Assembly (NCBI GenBank): GCA_023269645.1
Contig: JAHFPR010000138.1
Coordinates: 1 to 5,715, forward strand
Source of the DNA: Alphaproteobacteria bacterium
Lineage (GTDB): Bacteria > Pseudomonadota > Alphaproteobacteria > Rickettsiales > UBA8987
Direction of reading: 5' to 3'
Length of the DNA: 5,715 nt
Part shown: positions 1-4,763 of the stretch, in pieces
Layout of the letters: every line of letters starts with the position of its first letter
Numbering within the stretch: the first letter of the stretch is position 1
Notes under the pieces: generated by a model
The model's database searches: none
What the model saw: only the letters and a program-made list of their open reading frames with translations
What the model was told of the DNA's origin: nothing
Program-made: the position numbers and the translations under genes

Positions 1-1808
1 TGGATGATGGTGATGCCCGCTTTCTCCAGGTCGGTCACCTCGTCCCGGATGGCGAGCGCGATCTGGCGGCAGGTTTCCGAGCGCGGCTGGTCGTTGCGCA
101 CGAAACTCCATTGCAGAATCGTCACCGGGCCGGTGAGCATCCCTTTCATCGGCTTTTTCGTAAGGCTCTGCGCATAGCTGCTCCAGGCAACCGTCATCGG
201 CTTCGGGCGCGCCACATCACCAAAAATCATCGGCGGCTTCACGCAGCGCGAACCGTAGCTCTGCACCCAGCCGTTTTCCGTAAACGCAAAGCCGGAAAGC
301 TGTTCGCCGAAATATTCCACCATGTCGTTGCGCTCGAACTCGCCGTGCACCAGCACGTCAATGCCGATTTCTTCCTGGATGCGCACAGTTTCCGCCGTTT
401 TGGTCTTCAGGAACTGCTCATATTGCGCGGTGTTGATGATTTTCTTCTTGAAATCCGCGCGCGCCTGGCGAACATCCGCAGTCTGCGGGAAGGAGCCGAT
501 GGTCGTAGTCGGCAGCGGCGGCAGCTTGTGCTCCGTCGCCTGCGCCAATGCCCGCTGGGGATAGGCACTTTCGCGCTCCGCCATTGCTGGAACAATCGAG
601 GACACGCGCTGCTTAACCGCCTGGTTGTGTACGCGCTCAGAAGCCTTGCGGCTGGCGGCAGCCGCATCCGATGCAGCGAAAGCCGTCGCATCTTTCTTAC
701 CCGAAGCAGCCTGGGCAACCGCCACGGTTTCCTGCAATTTCTGCCGCGAGAACGCCAGCCAGCTTTTCAGCTCGGCATCCAGTGCCTTTTCGTTTTCCAG
801 ATCCACCGGGGTATGCAGCAGCGAACAGGAGGGCGCGACCATCACACGTTCCGCACCCAGTTTTTCCACCGCTTTCTGCACCACACCAAGCGCGGCGGAA
901 AGGTCGGCGCGCCAGATGTTGCGCCCGTCAATCACGCCAAGCGAGAGAATCTTATCTTTGGAAAGTTTCGCCAGCACTTCATCAAGCTGCCCCGGCGCGC
1001 GCACCAGATCAATGTGCAGTGCCGCCACCGGCAGGCTGGCCGCCGTCGCCAGATTATCGCGCAAACCTTCAAAATACGTAGCGAGCAGAATCTTTAAGCC
1101 CCCCGCATCTTTCGCAAGCTGTTCATATGCGGAAACAAAGGCTTTGCGCGTGGCATCATCCATATCCGTCACCAGGCACGGCTCGTCAATCTGCACCCAG
1201 CGCGCGCCCTGCGCCGCCAGTTTCTTCAGGATTTCGCCGTAAACCGGCAGCAACTTCGGCAGCAGCGAAAGCGGCTGAAGCCCCTTGTCGTGCGCTTTGC
1301 CAAGCAGCAGGAAGGAAACCGGCCCAAGCAACACAGGCTTCGCGTTGATGCCAAGTGCCTTCGCTTCGGCAAACTCATCAAAAATCCTGGTGCTGGAGAG
1401 CTTGAATTCCGTGGCTTTCGTGAATTCCGGCACGATATAATGGTAATTCGTATCGAACCATTTGGTCATTTCCATCGCCACCACGTCCACACCCTGCGCC
1501 TGGCGGCCACGTGCCATAGCGAAATAGGTGGCGAGGTCTACCTGCCCGCCTTTCCATTCATAGCGCGCGGGAACAGCACCGACCAGAGAAATGGTATCAA
1601 GCGTCTGATCGTAGAAGGAAAAATCGTTTGTCGGGATAAGGTCAACGCCCGAATCCTGCTGTAATTTCCAGTGGCGCGCGCGCAGTTCCTTCGCGGTTTC
1701 CTGGAGGGATTTTTCGGTGCTTTCGCCCTTCCAGTAGCTTTCGACCGCTTTCTTGAGTTCGCGAAATGCGCCGATGCGCGGGAAACCGAGTGTGGTGGAG
1801 GTGACCAT
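1..1808 (-). CDS. metE: Cobalamin-independent methionine synthase MetE, 3' end cut by window edge
   Basis: MetE transfers a methyl group from 5-methyltetrahydrofolate (polyglutamate) to homocysteine, the last step of methionine synthesis, in the cytoplasm without B12. The frame is open from ATG at 1808 to the window edge, giving 602 complete residues of the usual 750-770. The N-terminal domain opens with LGFPRIGAFRELKKAVESYW (residues 7-26), the family signature, and contains WVQIDEP (204-210). An Ala/Ser/Lys-rich linker (about 362-392) leads to the C-terminal catalytic domain, which begins at LPTTTIGSFPQT (432-443) and continues through VHGEFERNDMVEYFGE (487-502), WVQSYGSRCVKPP (514-526) and GMLTGPVTIL (556-565). 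The zinc ligands (His641, Cys643, Glu665, Cys726 in E. coli numbering) lie beyond the window, so intactness is not shown. Start choice: the homology begins at this Met, and AGGGAG lies about 11 bases upstream. It appears to be a monocistronic unit driven by the promoter at 1850-1877. Confidence 0.97.
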   Translation of the reverse strand, partial: MVTSTTLGFPRIGAFRELKKAVESYWKGESTEKSLQETAKELRARHWKLQQDSGVDLIPTNDFSFYDQTLDTISLVGAVPARYEWKGGQVDLATYFAMARGRQAQGVDVVAMEMTKWFDTNYHYIVPEFTKATEFKLSSTRIFDEFAEAKALGINAKPVLLGPVSFLLLGKAHDKGLQPLSLLPKLLPVYGEILKKLAAQGARWVQIDEPCLVTDMDDATRKAFVSAYEQLAKDAGGLKILLATYFEGLRDNLATAASLPVAALHIDLVRAPGQLDEVLAKLSKDKILSLGVIDGRNIWRADLSAALGVVQKAVEKLGAERVMVAPSCSLLHTPVDLENEKALDAELKSWLAFSRQKLQETVAVAQAASGKKDATAFAASDAAAASRKASERVHNQAVKQRVSSIVPAMAERESAYPQRALAQATEHKLPPLPTTTIGSFPQTADVRQARADFKKKIINTAQYEQFLKTKTAETVRIQEEIGIDVLVHGEFERNDMVEYFGEQLSGFAFTENGWVQSYGSRCVKPPMIFGDVARPKPMTVAWSSYAQSLTKKPMKGMLTGPVTILQWSFVRNDQPRSETCRQIALAIRDEVTDLEKAGITII

Positions 1809-1849
1809 GATGCGTTATTCTCCCTGTTATTTTTGTGTAAAGGCGGAGG

Positions 1850-1877
1850 ATTATACCGGGAATCGGCGGGTGTGCAA
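1850..1877 (-). promoter_or_regulatory. Sigma70-type promoter of metE
   Basis: Read on the minus strand, TTGCAC (1877-1872) is separated by 16 bases from a perfect TATAAT (1855-1850). It lies about 40 bases upstream of the metE ATG. Transcription would begin near 1843, giving a leader of only about 35 bases. It lies 22 bases from the nearest arm of the repeat element at 1900-2070. This is the strongest promoter match in the window. No operator dyad for a MetR- or MetJ-like regulator is evident to me. Confidence 0.75.
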
Positions 1878-1899
1878 GGGGATTTTTAAGTACGCTGGC

Positions 1900-2070
1900 A
1901 TTGTCCCCTAAAGATAGATGTGCTGTCATTCCAGCGAAGGCTGGAATCCAGTAGCGGCGTGTCTACGCCGCTGAAAGACCGTAGTTATTTCGCCGCAGAC
2001 GCGGCTTGCGCTGGATTCCAGCTTCCGCTGGAATGACAAGTGTAGGGATTATCTATCGTTAGAGGACAAT
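1900..2070. repeat. Outer inverted repeat enclosing the GTCAT element
   Basis: The left arm ATTGTCCCCTAAAGATAGAT (1900-1919) and the reverse complement of 2051-2070 (ATTGTCCTCTAACGATAGAT) agree at 18 of 20 bases. They enclose the double-hairpin element at 1925-2037, with 5 bases between arm and core on the left and 13 on the right. The arms suggest either that the mobile unit is larger than the core, or that the core landed inside an older inverted-repeat element. No target-site duplication is visible outside the arms. No protein is encoded. Confidence 0.7.
1925..2037. repeat. REPIN-like nested palindromic element 1 (GTCAT...ATGAC)
   Basis: A 113-base element bounded by GTCAT (1925-1929) and ATGAC (2033-2037). 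The end arms 1924-1951 and 2011-2038 are inverted copies, identical at 26 of 28 positions. Each arm is itself a hairpin with a perfect 8-base stem: ATTCCAGC-GAAG-GCTGGAAT (1928-1947) and ATTCCAGC-TTCC-GCTGGAAT (2015-2034). Inside lies a second pair of hairpins: AGCGGCGT-GTCT-ACGCCGCT (1953-1972), and GCCGC-AGAC-GCGGC (1992-2005), whose loop reads GTCT on the other strand. The layout is therefore four hairpins in two mirrored pairs. It lies between the metE promoter and the 3' end of nadC. No U-run follows any stem, so a classic terminator role is not supported. REPIN identity is inferred from architecture only. Confidence 0.8.
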
Positions 2071-2103
2071 ACCCACTCCGCTCCCTTCCCGGCTTCCCTC
2101 TAC

Positions 2104-2124
2104 TGAACTCCGAACTCTGAACTC
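2104..2124. repeat. Three tandem copies of a 7-base unit, YGAACTC
   Basis: TGAACTC, CGAACTC and TGAACTC follow one another directly, 6 bases before the nadC stop codon in plus-strand order (that is, downstream of nadC). The preceding stretch (about 2071-2103) is pyrimidine-rich and has no other recognisable signal. A short slippage-prone tract is the simplest reading; no function is apparent. Confidence 0.6.
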
Positions 2125-2130
2125 CGGCCA

Positions 2131-2964
2131 CTATTCCACATCCAGCCCAATATCCACGGCGGGCACAGAATGCGTCAGCGCACCTACCGAGATAAAATCC
2201 ACGCCCGTCTCCGCAATCGCACGGATATTCTTGATCGTTACGCCTCCGGAAGCCTCCAGCTTAGCCCTGCCTTTTACAAAATCAACCGCCTGCTTGAGCG
2301 TTGGAATATCCATATTATCCAGCAGAATATGCGGAGTGCCTGCCGCCAGTGCTTCTTCCACCTGCGCAAGCGTGTCGCATTCCAGATGGATCGGGAGATT
2401 CCCCTTATAGTTCCGTTTGGCGCGCTCCACCGCCTGTTTCACGCCGCCGCACAGATGCACATGGTTATCCTTGATCAGGATGCCGTCATCCAGCCGCATC
2501 CGGTGATTGGTGCAGCCGCCCGTTGCCACCGCATATTTCTCGATCACCCGCAAGCCCGGCGTGGTTTTGCGCGTGTCGAGCACGGTCGCGCCAGTGCCCT
2601 GCACCGCCTCCGCATAGCGGCGGGATTGGGTGGCGATGGCGCACATCCGCTGCAACAGGTTCAGTGCCACTCGTTCCGCTTTCAGAATGATTCTTGCGTT
2701 GCCTTCCGCCCGCGCGATGATGCCGCCCGCAGCAAGCACTTCGCCCTCCTTCGCCGCCGCCTGGAGCCGCACACCTTCCAGCATGGCGAAAAGCCGCTCC
2801 AGCACCGACAGCCCGCACACCACGATTCCCTCGCGCGTAACGAATGCTACCCTTATCTGTTCCGTTTCCGGAATAACAAGTTCCGAGGTAATATCCCCCT
2901 GCCCGATGTCTTCCTCCAGCGCGGCGTGGAGAATGCGCTCGATAGCTTTGGAATCCGGTTGCAT
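2131..2964 (-). CDS. nadC: Nicotinate-nucleotide pyrophosphorylase (carboxylating), quinolinate phosphoribosyltransferase
   Basis: NadC converts quinolinate and PRPP to nicotinate mononucleotide, CO2 and pyrophosphate in de novo NAD synthesis. The product is 277 residues, the normal full length. Family motifs appear in order: EDIGQGDITS (18-27), NLLQRMCAIAT (102-112), DTRKTTPGLR (130-139), KYAVATGGCTNHR (143-155), LIKDNH (163-168), ECDT (195-198), LLDNM (214-218), EASGGVT (237-243) and a C-terminal SVGALTHSVPAVDIGLD (259-275). The expected substrate-binding basic residues (Arg106, Arg132, Lys133, His154, Arg155, Lys165) and the acidic Glu195 and Asp216 are all present. A Cys follows the Gly-Gly of the NHR motif where Gly is more usual. 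The start at 2964 is supported by AGGAG 9 bases upstream. nadA and nadB are not next to it; iscX is divergent upstream. Confidence 0.97.
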   Translation of the reverse strand: MQPDSKAIERILHAALEEDIGQGDITSELVIPETEQIRVAFVTREGIVVCGLSVLERLFAMLEGVRLQAAAKEGEVLAAGGIIARAEGNARIILKAERVALNLLQRMCAIATQSRRYAEAVQGTGATVLDTRKTTPGLRVIEKYAVATGGCTNHRMRLDDGILIKDNHVHLCGGVKQAVERAKRNYKGNLPIHLECDTLAQVEEALAAGTPHILLDNMDIPTLKQAVDFVKGRAKLEASGGVTIKNIRAIAETGVDFISVGALTHSVPAVDIGLDVE

Positions 2965-2990
2965 TTGCTGTGGCTCCTGATTAGCTTTCC

Positions 2991-3019
2991 GCTATACTGG
3001 AAAAATGACGGCACGGGAA
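2991..3019 (-). promoter_or_regulatory. Candidate nadC promoter
   Basis: On the minus strand TTCCCG (3019-3014) and TATAGC (2996-2991) are 17 bases apart and would give a leader of about 20 bases before the nadC ATG. Match to consensus is modest (3 of 6 and 4 of 6). The same site read on the plus strand contains TATACT (2993-2998), a possible -10 for iscX, but I find no acceptable -35 for it. Confidence 0.35.
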
Positions 3020-3028
3020 CAGTAATCT

Positions 3029-3132
3029 GTCATCGCCTGAATCGCGTAGCGATTCTAGGGCGATCCATCCATCAGCGCATTCGTGGCCAGATGGATGCCC
3101 CTAGAATTTGCTTTGCAAATTCAGGGCATGAC
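3029..3132. repeat. REPIN-like nested palindromic element 2 (GTCAT...ATGAC)
   Basis: A 104-base element bounded by GTCAT (3029-3033) and ATGAC (3128-3132). The left part and the reverse complement of the right part align along their length, both reading roughly CCTGAAT-hairpin-ATTCTAGGG-ATCCATC. The left hairpin is GAATCGC-GTA-GCGATTC (3039-3055). The right is GAATTTGC-TTT-GCAAATTC (3104-3122), extended by CCCT (3099-3102) and AGGG (3123-3126) around a one-base bulge. The longer-range arms 3052-3069 and 3090-3107 match at about 16 of 18 positions. The stems differ between the arms but both remain perfectly paired. It fills most of the nadC-iscX spacer and stops one base before the iscX Shine-Dalgarno sequence. 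There are no visible flanking target duplications. REPIN identity is inferred from architecture. Confidence 0.75.
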
Positions 3133-3147
3133 GAAGGAAGTAAAGCA

Positions 3148-3342
3148 ATGCGCTGGACAGACGTAACAGAAATCGCCATCGCGCTCGAAGACGCGCGCCC
3201 CGATGCGGATAACGTGAACCTCCGCTTCACCGACCTCCACGCCTGGGTGTGCGCCCTGCCCGGCTTCGCGGATGATCCCCACAAATCCAACGAGAAGATT
3301 TTAGAAGCGATTCAAATGGCGTGGGTGGAGGAGCGGGATTAA
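3148..3342 (+). CDS. iscX: Iron-sulfur cluster assembly protein IscX (YfhJ family)
   Basis: IscX is a small acidic cytosolic protein that binds the cysteine desulfurase IscS and iron and modulates Fe-S cluster assembly; it competes with frataxin (CyaY) for IscS. The product is 64 residues, against 66 in E. coli. It opens with MRWTDVTEIAIALEDARPD and carries the hallmark RFTDLHAWVCALPGF (26-40) followed by DDP-KSNEKILEAI and a terminal tryptophan region, with the family's acidic character. The ATG at 3148 has AAGGAAG (3134-3140) 7 bases upstream and coincides with the family N-terminus. The reading frame stays open far upstream, but that part is antisense to nadC and crosses the repeat element, so it is not coding. 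No iscS, iscU, hscA or fdx is nearby, although iscX usually ends the isc operon. Its promoter is unclear; the element at 3029-3132 would lie in its leader if transcription starts near 3005. Confidence 0.93.
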   Translation: MRWTDVTEIAIALEDARPDADNVNLRFTDLHAWVCALPGFADDPHKSNEKILEAIQMAWVEERD

Positions 3343-3376
3343 TTATTCTTTCTGCATCAAAATCAGCTGTGGTTTG

Positions 3377-3643
3377 TTACCGCTCTCTTGTGCCTCGTGA
3401 GGATCCGAGATGCCGATCAGAATCCAGTCGCGGCTCCACCAACCCCATCTCTTTTTCCGTCTGTTGCCGATCTTGCAAAAAACCTTCGCGGCTTTCTGCT
3501 TCGGGAAGCGCGGCAAGCCGTCCCCGATTTTCTACCAAGTCAGCCGCACTCATGTGCTCGTCATATAATAGCCTGTTAAGCCATTCTATATGCGTATCTA
3601 CATTACGCTGGCCTCGTTCCGAAAGTTCGTCATAAAGTCCCAT
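3377..3643 (-). CDS. Hypothetical protein, 88 residues, highly charged
   Basis: I do not recognise this family. The predicted product starts MGLYDELSERGQRNVDTHIEWLNRL, is rich in Glu, Asp and Arg, and appears mostly helical and soluble, with no signal peptide, membrane segment or Cys/His metal motif. The C-terminal third (from about residue 68) is Arg/Ser-rich and looks disordered. The frame continues upstream to an ATG at 3685, but that start has no ribosome binding site and would cover the dyad at 3659-3676. The ATG at 3643 has AAGAGG 5 bases upstream and is preferred. The DNA is visibly lower in GC than its neighbours and uses codons such as TTA and ATA that are scarce in glpX and hom, suggesting later acquisition or weak constraint. 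It lies downstream of glpX on the same strand, 85 bases away, and convergent with iscX. It could be a spurious frame, but the good ribosome binding site and separate leader argue for a gene. Confidence 0.5.
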   Translation of the reverse strand: MGLYDELSERGQRNVDTHIEWLNRLLYDEHMSAADLVENRGRLAALPEAESREGFLQDRQQTEKEMGLVEPRLDSDRHLGSSRGTRER

Positions 3644-3648
3644 AATGA

Positions 3649-3654
3649 CCTCTT
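3649..3654 (-). promoter_or_regulatory. Ribosome binding site deciding the start of the hypothetical gene
   Basis: AAGAGG on the minus strand, 5 bases before the ATG at 3643. The alternative ATG at 3685 has only a T-rich stretch before it. This is the main reason for the shorter 88-residue model. Confidence 0.5.
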
Positions 3655-3658
3655 TGTA

Positions 3659-3676
3659 TTGGGTTATGTTACCCAA
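3659..3676. promoter_or_regulatory. Dyad TTGGGT-N6-ACCCAA in the leader of the hypothetical gene
   Basis: Perfect 6-base arms separated by 6 bases lie between the ribosome binding site (3649-3654) and an AT-rich stretch at 3681-3700 that contains possible core promoter elements on the minus strand (TATGCT at 3686-3681, TTAACC at 3696-3691, neither well spaced). The size and position fit an operator for a dimeric repressor, or a leader hairpin. It is not adjacent to a T-run, so it is a poor terminator for glpX. Confidence 0.35.
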
Positions 3677-3728
3677 CCATAGCATAAAAAGGTTAATAAA
3701 TCGTTAGCTGCTGTGGTATCTTGGAGAT

Positions 3729-4763
3729 TTACACCTCCTCCTTCCTCTCAAAATTATGCTGGGCGTTGACGAAGCGCGTGGTTCCGGTGCGGGCGCGCAT
3801 GGAGATGGAGTGGGTTTCCGCGCCGCCCGCGTAACGCTTCACGCCGGTCAGCATCCAGCCGGTGGTCACGCCGGTGGCGGCGAACATCACATCACCGTTG
3901 GCAAGCTCCTCTAATGTATAGATTTTCTTGAGGTCGGTGATGCCCATGCGCTTGGCGTTATCCTTCTGTGCCGCGTCAATTTCCTTATCCCCCGCACCAC
4001 TGGTGGTGAACATGAGCTGCCCCTGCATCTGCCCGCCGCAGCAGGCCAGTGCCGCCGCCGCCAGCACGCCCTCCGGCGCGCCGCCGATGCCCATGTAAAT
4101 ATCCACGCCGGTTTCCGGGCGGGTGGCCGCAATAATCCCCGCCACGTCGCCGTCGCCGATAAGCTGGATGCGCGCGCGGGTTTCGCGCACTTTGGCGATC
4201 ATTTCCGCATGGCGCGGGCGGTTCAGGATCACCACCAGCAGGTCGGAGAGCGCGCATTTCTTGGCTTTCGCCAGTTCCTTCAGGTTTTTCTGTGGCGTGG
4301 CGGTGATGTCAATAAGGTCGTCCGGATAGCCGCCGCCGATGGCGATTTTATTCATGTACACGTCCGGCGCGCGCAGGAATCCGCCCTTATGCGTAATCGC
4401 CACCACCGCCAGCGCGTTGGGCGCGCCGGTGGCGCAGATGGTCGTGCCTTCCAGCGGATCGAGCGCAATATCCACTTCCGGCCCGTTGCCGGAGCCGACT
4501 TTCTCGCCGATATACAGCATGGGGGATTTATCGCGCTCACCCTCGCCGATCACCACCGTGCCCTGAATATCCAGCCCGTTCAGCGCGGTGCGCATGGCAT
4601 CCACGGCGGCCTGGTCGGCGGCGTTTTCGTCGCCCAACCCCATCCACCGGGAGCAGGCAAGTGCGGCGGCTTCCGTCACACGCACGGTTTCAAGTGCCAG
4701 GTTCCTGCCCAGCGAATAAGGGGAGGCGGGTGCTTTACTGTCTTTCATGTTTAAGGCTTTCAT
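3729..4763 (-). CDS. glpX: Class II fructose-1,6-bisphosphatase GlpX
   Basis: GlpX hydrolyses fructose 1,6-bisphosphate to fructose 6-phosphate, the gluconeogenic step, as a Mg2+/Mn2+-dependent cytosolic enzyme. The product is 344 residues, within the family range. It shows RVTEAAALA (28-36), the metal/substrate residues Asp50 (NAAD) and Glu74 (VVIGEGE), the core DPLEGTT (102-108; Asp102, Glu105, Thr107), NALAV (116-120), GDGDVAG (203-209) and GIGGAPEG (225-232; Glu231). These match Asp33, Glu57, Asp85, Glu88, Thr90 and Glu213 of E. coli GlpX. An N-terminal extension of about 17 residues precedes the conserved core. The start at 4763 has GGAG close upstream and overlaps the hom stop as ATGA; the Met at residue 6 is a weaker alternative. 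In related genomes recJ often follows; here an unrelated small gene does. Some alphaproteobacterial homologues are annotated as dual fructose/sedoheptulose bisphosphatases; the sequence alone does not decide this. Confidence 0.97.
   Translation of the reverse strand: MKALNMKDSKAPASPYSLGRNLALETVRVTEAAALACSRWMGLGDENAADQAAVDAMRTALNGLDIQGTVVIGEGERDKSPMLYIGEKVGSGNGPEVDIALDPLEGTTICATGAPNALAVVAITHKGGFLRAPDVYMNKIAIGGGYPDDLIDITATPQKNLKELAKAKKCALSDLLVVILNRPRHAEMIAKVRETRARIQLIGDGDVAGIIAATRPETGVDIYMGIGGAPEGVLAAAALACCGGQMQGQLMFTTSGAGDKEIDAAQKDNAKRMGITDLKKIYTLEELANGDVMFAATGVTTGWMLTGVKRYAGGAETHSISMRARTGTTRFVNAQHNFERKEEV

Noticed and set aside
111..1097. A 328-codon plus-strand frame inside metE.
   Set aside because: It is antisense to a well conserved metE frame and its His/Arg-rich translation resembles no protein family. 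It is a shadow of GC-rich coding.
1642..1929. Minus-strand 95-codon frame covering the metE start and promoter.
   Set aside because: It overlaps the metE promoter, leader and N-terminus in another frame and begins inside the repeat element.
1925..2037. A rho-independent terminator for nadC or metE.
   Set aside because: The stems are strong, but none is followed by a U-run on either strand, and the nested mirrored layout is better explained as a repeat element.
1925..3132. A CRISPR array.
   Set aside because: There are only two palindromic elements more than 1 kb apart with different sequences, and no regular repeat-spacer pattern.
2170..3342. A long plus-strand open frame (390 codons) that ends in IscX, looking like a large fusion protein.
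   Set aside because: Its first 265 codons are antisense to a fully conserved nadC, and the middle runs through a palindromic repeat. Only the last 64 codons match a family, and they have their own ribosome binding site.
3343..3376. A bidirectional terminator between the convergent iscX and orphan gene.
   Set aside because: The 34-base gap has no stem of useful length.
3377..3643. An antitoxin of a toxin-antitoxin pair, suggested by the small charged protein with an operator-like dyad.
   Set aside because: No partner gene adjoins it, and no recognisable DNA-binding or toxin-neutralising motif is visible.
3629..3649. A third GTCAT...ATGAC pair near the start of the orphan gene.
   Set aside because: Only the 5-base ends match, 11 bases apart, with no hairpins inside; it overlaps the start codon and is likely chance.
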